From the NCBI RefSeq assembly GCF_036785885.1, contig NC_092330.1, forward strand, positions 12,620,525-12,684,524: a stretch of 64,000 nt of DNA, read 5' to 3'. Source of the stretch: Coffea arabica. Taxonomy: Eukaryota; Streptophyta; Magnoliopsida; Gentianales; Rubiaceae. Shown piece after piece: positions 44,536 to 57,897 of this stretch. Position numbers and translations under genes: made by a program. Numbering within the stretch: position 1 is the first letter of the stretch; the number at the start of each line of letters is the position of its first letter. The notes beneath the pieces were generated by a model. It was not told where the DNA came from, made no database searches, and saw only the letters and a program-made list of their open reading frames with translations.

Positions 44536-45625
44536 GAAGCTGCAAAATCAGCCACTAAATTATTGTACACCTTTGCTGATCCTGACCAAGTTGTTCCAAC
44601 CTGTAAAATCAGCCTCCGGTAAGCAATAATATATTAAGTTCAATAACTAACTCAAATTGATATATACCTTATCTGATCAAGGTAAGTGACCATATTTATG
44701 TAATAATGTTAACAGTTGAAGTTGACGGAGTTAGCCTCATAATTAATCATAAAGAGTCTAGTGGGTTAATGAGAACAAAAATAGTTCAATAGGCTAAGTG
44801 AAATTTTACTCTAAAATTAATTATGTGATTTATGACTGTAAGCACAAAATGAATTATAGATTTTGATCTACTAGTTAAGGTTGAGATTTCAAGATTTAAA
44901 GATTTTGGGAGGGGTTCCATTCTCTCTTTTTTCCTCTTGCTTTTTTAAGTCCTGCCCCTCTCCTGCTTGAAAAAACAAAGCACAAAGTGAACAATAATTA
45001 AATACAACAAATAGAAGAACACAAGTAAAATCCAAAAGTTAGAGAGGTAAGAACACATAACACGAAAATTTCTAAACAACTATAATTTCTGACACAAATG
45101 TAAATTAATTTACGTTTTTATATAACGAAAAGTTCTATTGTTGAATGCGTTCCTAATATTTTGAGAATTGATCATTAGGGGAAAAAAAACAAACATGGAA
45201 TCGAACGTCCTAATTAAGAAGCTACAAACACCCCAATAGATTAAGTGAAAGTTTGCCACCGATTTAGGGCTTTTCGACTTTAGTTTTAGGAATATGCACA
45301 AGCAAAAAAATAGAATGATTGATTTGTCTAATCTCAAATACGAAATACTCAAAATCTATTCATAATGGTATAGAATCAAGATTCATCCGGCATTGTTAAC
45401 AAAGCATTATTTATTTAGTTTTCCAAGAAAATTACCTTTCACCCTTGAATTGAGAATTTCATTTCCAAATCTTTTTTTGTCTTTTGGAAATGCAAAAGTT
45501 TGAATTCAGAACCTCCTACTTACAATCCATTTGTCTTACCACCCAACCCTCCCCCTTATTTCCTAATCTTGTTTAATTATTTTCTAAAAGTGAAGCAAAA
45601 AATTTCTTTTTGCTTATTACTAAAA

Positions 45626-46060
45626 GGGTAAAAAACAAAAAAACCCCTGTGGTAAGCCTAATACACAGAAAAGCCCCTTATGGTTTCAAAATATACAACA
45701 TGGCACCTCATGCTTTAAACTAAATTGTAAAGGTGACGGAACCTGTTAAATTTAACGGAAATGACTTATTGGAACCTAAAAAAAATTTTTATACCTAATT
45801 TTTATCAAATATACCTATTCTACCCCTTAACCCTCAATTCTCTCTATTTAGAGAATAAAACAAATGATTTTTTTGAGTTGTCTTTTGCTTTATTATATCA
45901 GGGCATTTTGGTCATTTTGTTCATTTCCGTTAAGTTTAACGGATTCCGTCACCTTTACAATTTAGTTCAAAGTATGGGGGGTCGTGTTGTATATTTTAAA
46001 ATCATGGGGGGCTTTTCTGTGTATTAGATTTATCACAGGGGATTTTTTTATTTTTTACCC
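45626..46060. mobile_element. Fold-back Mutator-like MITE, unit 2
   Basis: Array copy of 27823-28257. Confidence 0.9.
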
Positions 46061-46454
46061 TTACTAAAAATACTCCTTTTAGTTCTTCTTAAGTTCTTAA
46101 ATTATTTCTATAAATTTGTCCCCTCCTCGCTTCTTAAACCCCACCATTTTCCTATTTTATATATATATATATATATATGGTTATGTTAGTTTACTCAAAC
46201 TCGACCAAATATAGTTAGTTGAGCTCAAACGAACATTATAAACTGCAGCGTAGAGTAGGGATACTAATTATCTTTTTTTGTTTCTTATCCAATTTAAGTT
46301 TACTACTTTTTTTTTTTTGCAATCTCCTGAGACATGTGAAGTAGGCTTTATGTTTTGAGAAATAAATTGATACTTCCTGTTGAGATTATTTGTGCATTAC
46401 ATGAATTAAATTCCGACAATCATGAAAATGAAATTTCTCTTATATCTTTTTTCT

Positions 46455-46905
46455 GGGTAAAATACCAAAAAACTCTCTATGATTTGACAAATGTTCAATT
46501 TAACTCCCTTTGGTTTGGAAACCTACACTATAGCTCCCTATGGTTTCGACTAAATTGAAAATTGGACAGAAAGCATCAAATCTAATGGTTGTGTGTGAAA
46601 TGTCAATATTGCCCCTACTATGTGTGAGATGCTTTCTATTTAATTTTCAATTTAGTCGAAACCGTAGGGAGTCATAGTGTAATTTTTAAAACGAGAGAGA
46701 ATTAAATTGAACATTCAACAAACCATAGGGAGTTCATTTATATAGAGACAATATTGACATTTCACGTATAACCATTAGATCGGATGCTTTCCGTCCAATT
46801 TTTAATTTAGTTGAAACTACAGGGACTTATAATATAGATTTTTAAATAAGAAGGAGTTAAATTAAACATTTAACAAACTATATTGAGTTTTTTGATATTT
46901 TATCC
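46455..46905. mobile_element. Second fold-back MITE, unit 2
   Basis: Array copy of 28652-29102. Confidence 0.7.
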
Positions 46906-47300
46906 TTTTTTTCGGTCAATCAACAACATCTATATTTACTTTACTCCAACTTCTACTCCAGTCAATTTTAAGGGGAGGTAGCCCAATTGGACTATGGGAA
47001 TCAATCGAAATTGAGTCATCATTGGATCAAATGGAAACACTGCACACTTATATAGATTTGGAGAAGCATAAGGGAAAATGAAATTTCCCTTATGACAGAA
47101 AAAGGAAAAAAAGAAGGCAGACCATGAGTTTCGTTCAATAACTGCGTTCAAATAACGGTTTTATTCGATTAGATGGCCGCGGTTTTTTTCGAGAAGGACG
47201 TTACCTTTTCAGGGGGTAGTCGGTTGGCGGCATTCGCTGGTAGCAACTTTGCCTGGGCCCCACTTCCCCATCTGCCTTGACTCTTGACTCTTGAGGCCTA

Positions 47301-47884
47301 TGTTTTCAGAATCGGACCGGATAGTGACTCGGCCGAGGTCAGGGGTCAGGGGTCAATGGGTTCGACCGGGGGTCGATAGGGGTCGAACTGGATGACGTCA
47401 TAAATAAAAATTATTTAAAAATTAAAATATTATATATATAATATCTAATAATATATTGATATTAATAAAGGTATATTCATATATATTTGATGTTTCAAAT
47501 ATATTTAACAAGAAAATACAAAGAAATTAGAACAATCAAGTAGCAATTTATATTATTTAATAAATATTAACAAGTTTAGAATTAAAATTATGAATTAAAT
47601 TGAAAAATAACATCAAATTTTAGGACAATACTTATAAAGTATCAAATATTTGAGGTATATCAATAAGTTTTAACAATTTAGGGGGTCAAAACATAATATT
47701 AAAAAGTTTGAATTTTTTTTAAAAAAATTACTGTTGAACTGGAAAAACCGATTTTTTCCCGGTCAAACCCGGTTTTTGACCGGCTTTGACCGGGTTTTAA
47801 ATTTCCGGTTTTTTAATATGACTCGGACCGGCTACCTGGCCGGTTCCCGGTTCGACCGGCCGGTCCGGTCCGAGTTTTAAAACA
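47301..47884 (-). mobile_element. Family A hAT-like MITE, unit 2
   Basis: Array copy of 29498-30081. Confidence 0.8.
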
Positions 47885-48144
47885 GAGAGCTTATGCAGTG
47901 TTTTATATGAAAGTATCTCTTTAGCAGAATATTGAGGTTTAAGAGAGATGGAGAGATCTTCCACAATCAGAACGATCATGTGATTATTGGTTATCTTCCT
48001 AAAATACTTCAAACATGTACGACGTTTAGATCAAGAATGTCATAATGTTTTTTGGACCAATCTTGTCCTAAGGCGTATGAAGGACTTTCGCTCAATTTTC
48101 TTCTGTAATGAACCAGCTCCTGATCCGTAGCCACTAGGGCCTGA

Positions 48145-48375
48145 TTTTTTTTTTTTTTTTTTCGAGACGACAATTGTATAACTTATCTATCCTAGACTAC
48201 TGGAGAGGGAAGTCTAAAGAGACTTTGTATTAGGGACTAGTAGGTACACAAATCTTACTAGACCAAGGGAGTGCTTTGGCACAACCCTAAGATTTTTTTT
48301 GTTACCGGTGGGATTTGAACCCCTACCTACAGTCCAAGCAGGGTCTTAAGACCCATCTTGGTGGCCACTGAGCTT
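48145..48375 (-). mobile_element. tRNA-derived SINE, unit 2
   Basis: Array copy of 30344-30573. Confidence 0.88.
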
Positions 48376-48383
48376 ACTAGGGC

Positions 48384-48990
48384 TATGTTTTCAGAACCGG
48401 ACGAACCGGACCAAGTATTGACTCGGTCGAGTTCAGGGATCAGGGGTCAATGGATTCAATCGAGTTCGATAGGGGTTGAACCGGGTGATGTCATAAATAA
48501 AAATTATTTAAAAATTAAAATATTATATGTAAAATATCCAATAACATTTTGATATTAATATAGGTATATTCATATATATTTGATGTTTCAAATATATTTA
48601 ACAAAAAAATACAAAGAAATTAGAACAATCAAGTAACAATTTATATTATTTAATAAACATTAATAAGTTTAGAATTAAAATTATGGATTTAATTGAAAAA
48701 TAACATCAAATTTTAGAACAATATTTGTAAAGTATGAAATATTTGAGGTATATTAATAAGTTTTAACAATTTAGGGGGTCAAAACATAATATTGAAAAAG
48801 TTTGAACTTTTTTTACAAAAGGTTCTGGTTGGACCGGTTTTCCGGTTTTTCCCGGTCAAACCCGATTTTTGACCAGAGTTGACCGGGTTTTTGATCTCCC
48901 AGTTCTGATGAACAATTCGGATCGGACACTTGACCGATTTCAGGTTCAATCGATCAGGCCGATCGATCTGGTCCGAATTTAAAAACACAG
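48384..48990 (-). mobile_element. Family B hAT-like MITE, unit 2
   Basis: Array copy of 30582-31188. Confidence 0.87.
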
Positions 48991-50651
48991 ACTAGGGCCC
49001 GATCGATGTGGCAAACTTTTGGAACTCTCCCTCAATCCAGCTTTGCATCTGGTTCGACGGAACTCCAATTCGACACCAGATCCAAGGCAGTTCCATTGCT
49101 GACTTTTTCACTCGTTTTGTGATTCTAGGGGTATTCTTTTTCCTTTTTATCTTAGTCTATGCTCATTATTAATCAAATTCCGTTTTATTTTTACAAAGTT
49201 TTCTTGAGTTTTCTCAAGATCTAGGATGATTCAGTTCGGGTCTTGTTCGAAGGCTTCTCACATTGTCATCCTTGGTTCCCTTTTGAGAGAAGATCCTATA
49301 TCTATTTTCTGAATAAGCTTGCGCGGCAAATGTGTATGTAATTGCTCTGCTAATATAAATATATTTAGAGTAGAAATGTAACAGCACATAATTCGCCTCC
49401 CCCAGCCCAAATTCTTAAATCTCACCTTCTCTGACTAGTAAAAAAATAAAAAAATAAAAAAAAAAATGCACACATGCTCGCCCTGCAAGTACAAGCATTA
49501 TCATGTTTTCAAGCGTCAAAAAAGTTGCAAGTTTTAAGATGTCTACTCTTTTCAATAAGATGGGATTTCGTTGCGAATTTTTCTCCAATCTTTCTTTCTG
49601 AAGTCCATTTTTGGATGAGGAGATAAAGGAAAACAAGAATTGGTAAAATTACAAATCCTAATTACTATTCTCATCTTTCACTCAATGGTTTGGGTTTGTG
49701 TACAGGTGGACTGAGACAACGTTTTAGTTGCTTGAGAGAATAGACAACATTATCGAGAACATTTGATGTAGTCACTTGTCGAGCTGCAACCCGCTATGGC
49801 TAAAGACATTACATGCCATGTCCTTAAATCATAAAATTCAAAAACGTAAGGTAACTTATTACATTAAAAAAATCTAACTTAAATTATTGTACATTAAAAT
49901 TTCAAAACACTTGTGTATTTAAATAAAATATAAATGGTATTAACCAAATTTTGAATGGGTTATAACTTGTCTAAAATTTATTTTGGAAATTATGGGAGTT
50001 ACATTTTAAGAGTTCTAATCCTTTTAACGAAGGAGTTATATATCTTTACAATTATGGAATTTAAATTCATAATTATAAATATTGTACTAAATTACACACG
50101 TTACAATTTGCAAGAACCGTTCTACAGTGTATTTGGGCATGTAAAGATCATAATGGCTATATATTTGTATTAATATGACAGCCATAAAAATTAATTTGAC
50201 CATTATATTTATAACTTATTTTCACTAATGACTTAGACATAAATTCTAGATTTATAACTCCTATCTTCTTCTACCCATAAATAGAGGCTGAAAAAAGTAC
50301 GTTTCAAGTATATAATATTGTAACTATCTTTCTAACTCCATTTTTTTATGGGATTCTTATATTATATTCTCTACTTCTACATAATTCCAGTATTAGAAGG
50401 AAATAGTCAGTTGGTCGATGTAAAATGTTGAGAGAAAGTTCTATCCCTCTTGATTATGCGAATTAAAGAGAAGCAACAACCTTGAGTTGGACTATTATAT
50501 ATTGGAGATGATGCGCTGGGACTTTCTGCATTGGAATTAAAAAATCTTGCAAGAGCACGAATCATTTTAAAAGAATGTCATTGCACGCCTCAATCCAACC
50601 GTATTTTTTTGTTGCTGCCAATTTCACGATTGTCAACTTTGAAGATTTGTC

Positions 50652-50747
50652 GAGATTGGAGGGTTGGATTAGGTAGTAAAATATGAGTGATTGTAAATAG
50701 GAGGTCATGGATTCATAACTTCGGACTTACAAAAAAAAAAAAAAAAA
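50652..50747 (+). mobile_element. Short SINE-like element, unit 2
   Basis: Array copy of 32850-32946. Confidence 0.55.
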
Positions 50748-51798
50748 CACTTTGTAGATTTGAAGATTTTGTCTTCTATGCCAATATAATGAAAATTTGT
50801 AATAGACCGCATTATATATATGTAATATTGAGGTAACAAGGTTTCTTGTTATCTTCATGTTGAATTAATTGGAGAAATTATTATTACTTTGTGATTATTT
50901 TAGCCCAACACAACAAAAAACTTAATGAAATATGCAATAATACCACGATAAAGTTACCTCATGCCCACGACGAGGTACAAAATGCCAAATAAAAGTCCAT
51001 ACAAAGACTATAAATAAATTGATCAATATCCCTGAAGCTTGATCATCACTCTGAATGGTAGTTTCAGTCATTTATAAGTAGGTCAAACACTTGCTAATAT
51101 TTTTCAATAGCTGCCACAAATGTTAAGTTGCCGTGTAGTGATCTATACGTGCTCAACAAACAATTCATCTTTCCTTTTTTGGACCTTATGAATTACACAT
51201 ATACACATACATTTAAAAAATTCTTTGCGCAATCTTGTCAAACATATACACATGCATGCATCAATCTTGTCAAACATACCTCGCATGTTACATGTGTATA
51301 TGGCTAAGTGGCACATAACATGAACTTGAAAAAACTTGTAGTCGAAGTAACATGACATGATAAAGCATAACTAGATAAAACATAACCAATTAAAACATTT
51401 CCCCATACGTCAAACCGTGCGTTCATTAGTTTCGAATATTTGAGCTAGAGGTGACAATATGGATAAATGATTTATAATTGATTTTGACTTAATGGATGGT
51501 TTAGATCCATTTATTAAATGGATGGATCTAAATGGATTAAATAAAAACCAATTATTCATTTATAATCCATTTAAATATTTTGATTACTTTTTTTTTTTGT
51601 ATTACCATTTCTTGTAATATGAAGATACTTTTTTATGTACTTGTAAATTTTAGGTGTTGAAAATGACTAAAATCAATAAATGACAAAAATAATTGGAACT
51701 AGCCATGAAGATTGTTGTACAAATAGCCATATGGTAATTAATGAGGGATTAATGGGGACTAAATCACATCATAATCTAAGGAGGAAGGTTCAACTGGC

Positions 51799-52200
51799 CT
51801 ACGGAGGACTAAACCACACCCGTATGAATTTTTTGAAAAAATCACATATTGTGACAATTAATAAGAGGTAATATTTAATCTCTTGATCTCCCACCCCATC
51901 ATCATACCAATCATCATACGCCTTTGGCAAATAACTAAGGTCGACTTCAACAATTCTCCCAGTAATATTACTACACTTGACCCGTTCCCAGGTGCAGCAA
52001 TCAGCATTTGCTCCATCACCTTCTTTTCCAGTCCACGAAGAAAGGATAAGATGAGCATTTGTAGTCACCTTTAAGGAAGCTTTGAAGTCCAAGAGAGCAT
52101 GTTTTTCTTCTAAAAAGCAACCTGAGCAAAGTAGTCCTCCATTGAGTATTATTGATACAACGACAGCCCATGAGGCAATCAGAATGGAATGACCGCGCAT
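51799..52200 (-). pseudogene. Orphan RLP exon 1, array copy in unit 3
   Basis: Identical in translation to the copy at 33998-34399, with the same tail. Confidence 0.75.
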
Positions 52201-52330
52201 GATTTCAGTATGGAGAATTAGTGAAGGAAAGTGTTGTAATGAAAATGGAAGGCAGGATAATTTATAATCGCTTATCAATGTACTGGAACGCAGGGCCGGA
52301 GACCGGAGACAAGTCAACTCAGGTGTAAAA

Positions 52331-52844
52331 CAGTGGCGGATTCACACTGGGACACTGGGGGCACGGCCCACTCATCCCCTTAAATTTCTATGATACTTAT
52401 AATAATTTGGTGTAATTTCAACTGTGTCTCTTAGAGTTTTGTGTATCTATTGGTTTATAGGCTCCCACTGCCCCTTTTAAATTTCTATAATACCTATAAA
52501 AATTTGATGTAATTTCAAGTGTGCCCCCTGGAGTTTTGTGTATCTATTAGTTACTTTTATTGAGAAAAATATACTTCGTGAAGTTCAAAATAAAAAGGTT
52601 ATAAACTGTTATTAAAATATGAAAACTCGCTATGAGCAATTATAAATGGTTTAGTTTGTTTTGAAATAAAATTATTATTACATTAATAATTTTGAGTTTG
52701 TCTTTTGATTTTTTCATGAAATATATGTATCATTTGTACTTGTTGATGAATATTTTTTTCCTTAAAAAACTGAAAAAAGAGTAGGTAAAAAATTTTAGAG
52801 TTGCTTTTGCCCCCACTGAAAAATTTTTTCTGGCTCCACCACTG
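52331..52844. mobile_element. hAT-like promoter MITE, unit 3 copy
   Basis: Array copy of 25627-26140 with the same flanks. Confidence 0.85.
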
Positions 52845-53138
52845 GTGCAAAACGTCAAGTATGCGATCAAGCCTAGTTAAACTCATTATATTAGAGGTTT
52901 CTTACATTCTTCTAAGCAACTCGTTATATTATCAAGCCCATAATTGAGTTATTATTTTGAGCGCATTTATTGTTGTTGTTTTTCATGTTTTTGATAAGAA
53001 ATTTCTACTTCGGTCCGTCAATCTGGCGGGCAGAAAATGAAATGAAGTGCAAAGTTCTCAAAATTGGAGTGCAGATTACGGGGACCAAGAATCAAAAGAA
53101 TGTTGGTAGCACAGTAATGTATTGCACTCCCTATTTTG

Positions 53139-53436
53139 GAAGAAATTATGACTCGAAAGTCTTGTTGGTCTTTCAGAGGAGTGAAGAACGCGTAAACATC
53201 TACCAACCCAACTTTAGAAGGAAATGCTTGACTAATGGAACTGGAAGCTTGTTGGTCTTTTTATTGGTTCTTCCTCTTGTGGAACTGGAAGAAATTATGA
53301 CTCGAAAGTCTTGTTGGTCTTTCAGAGGAGTGAAGAACGCGTAAACATCTACCAACCCAACTTTAGAAGGAAATGCTTGACTAATGGAACTGGAAGCTTG
53401 TTGGTCTTTTTATTGGTTCTTCCTCTTGTGGAACTG
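53139..53436. repeat. 149-bp tandem duplication, unit 3
   Basis: Array copy of 26435-26732. Confidence 0.87.
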
Positions 53437-54526
53437 GAAGCTGCAAAATCAGCCACTAAATTATTGTACACCTTTGCTGATCCTGACCAAGTTGTTCCAA
53501 CCTGTAAAATCAGCCTCCGGTAAGCAATAATATATTAAGTTCAATAACTAACTCAAATTGATATATACCTTATCTGATCAAGGTAAGTGACCATATTTAT
53601 GTAATAATGTTAACAGTTGAAGTTGACGGAGTTAGCCTCATAATTAATCATAAAGAGTCTAGTGGGTTAATGAGAACAAAAATAGTTCAATAGGCTAAGT
53701 GAAATTTTACTCTAAAATTAATTATGTGATTTATGACTGTAAGCACAAAATGAATTATAGATTTTGATCTACTAGTTAAGGTTGAGATTTCAAGATTTAA
53801 AGATTTTGGGAGGGGTTCCATTCTCTCTTTTTTCCTCTTGCTTTTTTAAGTCCTGCCCCTCTCCTGCTTGAAAAAACAAAGCACAAAGTGAACAATAATT
53901 AAATACAACAAATAGAAGAACACAAGTAAAATCCAAAAGTTAGAGAGGTAAGAACACATAACACGAAAATTTCTAAACAACTATAATTTCTGACACAAAT
54001 GTAAATTAATTTACGTTTTTATATAACGAAAAGTTCTATTGTTGAATGCGTTCCTAATATTTTGAGAATTGATCATTAGGGGAAAAAAAACAAACATGGA
54101 ATCGAACGTCCTAATTAAGAAGCTACAAACACCCCAATAGATTAAGTGAAAGTTTGCCACCGATTTAGGGCTTTTCGACTTTAGTTTTAGGAATATGCAC
54201 AAGCAAAAAAATAGAATGATTGATTTGTCTAATCTCAAATACGAAATACTCAAAATCTATTCATAATGGTATAGAATCAAGATTCATCCGGCATTGTTAA
54301 CAAAGCATTATTTATTTAGTTTTCCAAGAAAATTACCTTTCACCCTTGAATTGAGAATTTCATTTCCAAATCTTTTTTTGTCTTTTGGAAATGCAAAAGT
54401 TTGAATTCAGAACCTCCTACTTACAATCCATTTGTCTTACCACCCAACCCTCCCCCTTATTTCCTAATCTTGTTTAATTATTTTCTAAAAGTGAAGCAAA
54501 AAATTTCTTTTTGCTTATTACTAAAA

Positions 54527-54961
54527 GGGTAAAAAACAAAAAAACCCCTGTGGTAAGCCTAATACACAGAAAAGCCCCTTATGGTTTCAAAATATACAAC
54601 ATGGCACCTCATGCTTTAAACTAAATTGTAAAGGTGACGGAACCTGTTAAATTTAACGGAAATGACTTATTGGAACCTAAAAAAAATTTTTATACCTAAT
54701 TTTTATCAAATATACCTATTCTACCCCTTAACCCTCAATTCTCTCTATTTAGAGAATAAAACAAATGATTTTTTTGAGTTGTCTTTTGCTTTATTATATC
54801 AGGGCATTTTGGTCATTTTGTTCATTTCCGTTAAGTTTAACGGATTCCGTCACCTTTACAATTTAGTTCAAAGTATGGGGGGTCGTGTTGTATATTTTAA
54901 AATCATGGGGGGCTTTTCTGTGTATTAGATTTATCACAGGGGATTTTTTTATTTTTTACCC
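54527..54961. mobile_element. Fold-back Mutator-like MITE, unit 3
   Basis: Array copy of 27823-28257. Confidence 0.9.
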
Positions 54962-55355
54962 TTACTAAAAATACTCCTTTTAGTTCTTCTTAAGTTCTTA
55001 AATTATTTCTATAAATTTGTCCCCTCCTCGCTTCTTAAACCCCACCATTTTCCTATTTTATATATATATATATATATATGGTTATGTTAGTTTACTCAAA
55101 CTCGACCAAATATAGTTAGTTGAGCTCAAACGAACATTATAAACTGCAGCGTAGAGTAGGGATACTAATTATCTTTTTTTGTTTCTTATCCAATTTAAGT
55201 TTACTACTTTTTTTTTTTTGCAATCTCCTGAGACATGTGAAGTAGGCTTTATGTTTTGAGAAATAAATTGATACTTCCTGTTGAGATTATTTGTGCATTA
55301 CATGAATTAAATTCCGACAATCATGAAAATGAAATTTCTCTTATATCTTTTTTCT

Positions 55356-55806
55356 GGGTAAAATACCAAAAAACTCTCTATGATTTGACAAATGTTCAAT
55401 TTAACTCCCTTTGGTTTGGAAACCTACACTATAGCTCCCTATGGTTTCGACTAAATTGAAAATTGGACAGAAAGCATCAAATCTAATGGTTGTGTGTGAA
55501 ATGTCAATATTGCCCCTACTATGTGTGAGATGCTTTCTATTTAATTTTCAATTTAGTCGAAACCGTAGGGAGTCATAGTGTAATTTTTAAAACGAGAGAG
55601 AATTAAATTGAACATTCAACAAACCATAGGGAGTTCATTTATATAGAGACAATATTGACATTTCACGTATAACCATTAGATCGGATGCTTTCCGTCCAAT
55701 TTTTAATTTAGTTGAAACTACAGGGACTTATAATATAGATTTTTAAATAAGAAGGAGTTAAATTAAACATTTAACAAACTATATTGAGTTTTTTGATATT
55801 TTATCC
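55356..55806. mobile_element. Second fold-back MITE, unit 3
   Basis: Array copy of 28652-29102. Confidence 0.7.
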
Positions 55807-56201
55807 TTTTTTTCGGTCAATCAACAACATCTATATTTACTTTACTCCAACTTCTACTCCAGTCAATTTTAAGGGGAGGTAGCCCAATTGGACTATGGGA
55901 ATCAATCGAAATTGAGTCATCATTGGATCAAATGGAAACACTGCACACTTATATAGATTTGGAGAAGCATAAGGGAAAATGAAATTTCCCTTATGACAGA
56001 AAAAGGAAAAAAAGAAGGCAGACCATGAGTTTCGTTCAATAACTGCGTTCAAATAACGGTTTTATTCGATTAGATGGCCGCGGTTTTTTTCGAGAAGGAC
56101 GTTACCTTTTCAGGGGGTAGTCGGTTGGCGGCATTCGCTGGTAGCAACTTTGCCTGGGCCCCACTTCCCCATCTGCCTTGACTCTTGACTCTTGAGGCCT
56201 A

Positions 56202-56785
56202 TGTTTTCAGAATCGGACCGGATAGTGACTCGGCCGAGGTCAGGGGTCAGGGGTCAATGGGTTCGACCGGGGGTCGATAGGGGTCGAACTGGATGACGTC
56301 ATAAATAAAAATTATTTAAAAATTAAAATATTATATATATAATATCTAATAATATATTGATATTAATAAAGGTATATTCATATATATTTGATGTTTCAAA
56401 TATATTTAACAAGAAAATACAAAGAAATTAGAACAATCAAGTAGCAATTTATATTATTTAATAAATATTAACAAGTTTAGAATTAAAATTATGAATTAAA
56501 TTGAAAAATAACATCAAATTTTAGGACAATACTTATAAAGTATCAAATATTTGAGGTATATCAATAAGTTTTAACAATTTAGGGGGTCAAAACATAATAT
56601 TAAAAAGTTTGAATTTTTTTTAAAAAAATTACTGTTGAACTGGAAAAACCGATTTTTTCCCGGTCAAACCCGGTTTTTGACCGGCTTTGACCGGGTTTTA
56701 AATTTCCGGTTTTTTAATATGACTCGGACCGGCTACCTGGCCGGTTCCCGGTTCGACCGGCCGGTCCGGTCCGAGTTTTAAAACA
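56202..56785 (-). mobile_element. Family A hAT-like MITE, unit 3
   Basis: Array copy of 29498-30081. Confidence 0.8.
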
Positions 56786-57045
56786 GAGAGCTTATGCAGT
56801 GTTTTATATGAAAGTATCTCTTTAGCAGAATATTGAGGTTTAAGAGAGATGGAGAGATCTTCCACAATCAGAACGATCATGTGATTATTGGTTATCTTCC
56901 TAAAATACTTCAAACATGTACGACGTTTAGATCAAGAATGTCATAATGTTTTTTGGACCAATCTTGTCCTAAGGCGTATGAAGGACTTTCGCTCAATTTT
57001 CTTCTGTAATGAACCAGCTCCTGATCCGTAGCCACTAGGGCCTGA

Positions 57046-57276
57046 TTTTTTTTTTTTTTTTTTCGAGACGACAATTGTATAACTTATCTATCCTAGACTA
57101 CTGGAGAGGGAAGTCTAAAGAGACTTTGTATTAGGGACTAGTAGGTACACAAATCTTACTAGACCAAGGGAGTGCTTTGGCACAACCCTAAGATTTTTTT
57201 TGTTACCGGTGGGATTTGAACCCCTACCTACAGTCCAAGCAGGGTCTTAAGACCCATCTTGGTGGCCACTGAGCTT
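57046..57276 (-). mobile_element. tRNA-derived SINE, unit 3
   Basis: Array copy of 30344-30573. Confidence 0.88.
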
Positions 57277-57284
57277 ACTAGGGC

Positions 57285-57480
57285 TATGTTTTCAGAACCG
57301 GACGAACCGGACCAAGTATTGACTCGGTCGAGTTCAGGGATCAGGGGTCAATGGATTCAATCGAGTTCGATAGGGGTTGAACCGGGTGATGTCATAAATA
57401 AAAATTATTTAAAAATTAAAATATTATATGTAAAATATCCAATAACATTTTGATATTAATATAGGTATATTCATATATAT
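57285..57480 (-). mobile_element. Family B hAT-like MITE, unit 3, truncated
   Basis: Only the first 196 bp of the element remain. The copy ends in CATATATAT at the array's right border. Confidence 0.85.
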
Positions 57481-57482
57481 AT

Positions 57483-57897
57483 GAAGTTTTTAAAGAAAGA
57501 GTAGAAAAAAAAACCCTTTCTAAACGACTCCAAATCTTCGAAAATCGGAGAAAAAGGATCAGAAGTCACATTTGAAAAAAGAGAAAACAAGAATAATAAT
57601 CCAAGGCACTCTTTCAACCTAACCAAGGCTAGTTGCGTGATTTAGTCAAAAATTTTCTTATTTTAACCTAAATATTTTTCACATTTGGATGTCACTATAT
57701 GAATACAAATCTAGACCTAGTGGTTATCGGAAGGGTCAATATGTCTCTTCAAAACTCGATTGGCGCTAATTACATTAATTGCAATGTCCAAATGTGACTC
57801 TTTGAAGATGTCACGAAATTTGCAAAAGATGAGCCTCGAAGAAAAGAAAAAAAGAAAATAATAATATACAAATATACATGACCTAAGGGAATGCATC
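57483..57897 (-). repeat. Fragment of an older LTR of the family at 57898
   Basis: Resembles 58144-58555 of the LTR that follows (AAACGACTC, CCAAGGCAC, CAACCTA-CCAAGGCTAGTTGCG, GGAATGCATC) with many substitutions. Its left side is cut by the array border. Its right side is interrupted by the younger element exactly after GGAATGCATC. Confidence 0.75.

Larger units (their letters stand above)
43034..51934. repeat. 8.9-kb tandem array, unit 2 (8901 bp)
   Basis: A direct repeat. One base change that distinguishes it from unit 1 is visible near 48870 (TTTTTGACC instead of TTTTTTACC). Confidence 0.93.
51935..57480. repeat. 8.9-kb tandem array, unit 3, truncated (5546 bp)
   Basis: The last unit, cut off after a CATATATAT tract inside its family B MITE, where sequence of an unrelated retrotransposon LTR begins. 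Confidence 0.93.
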
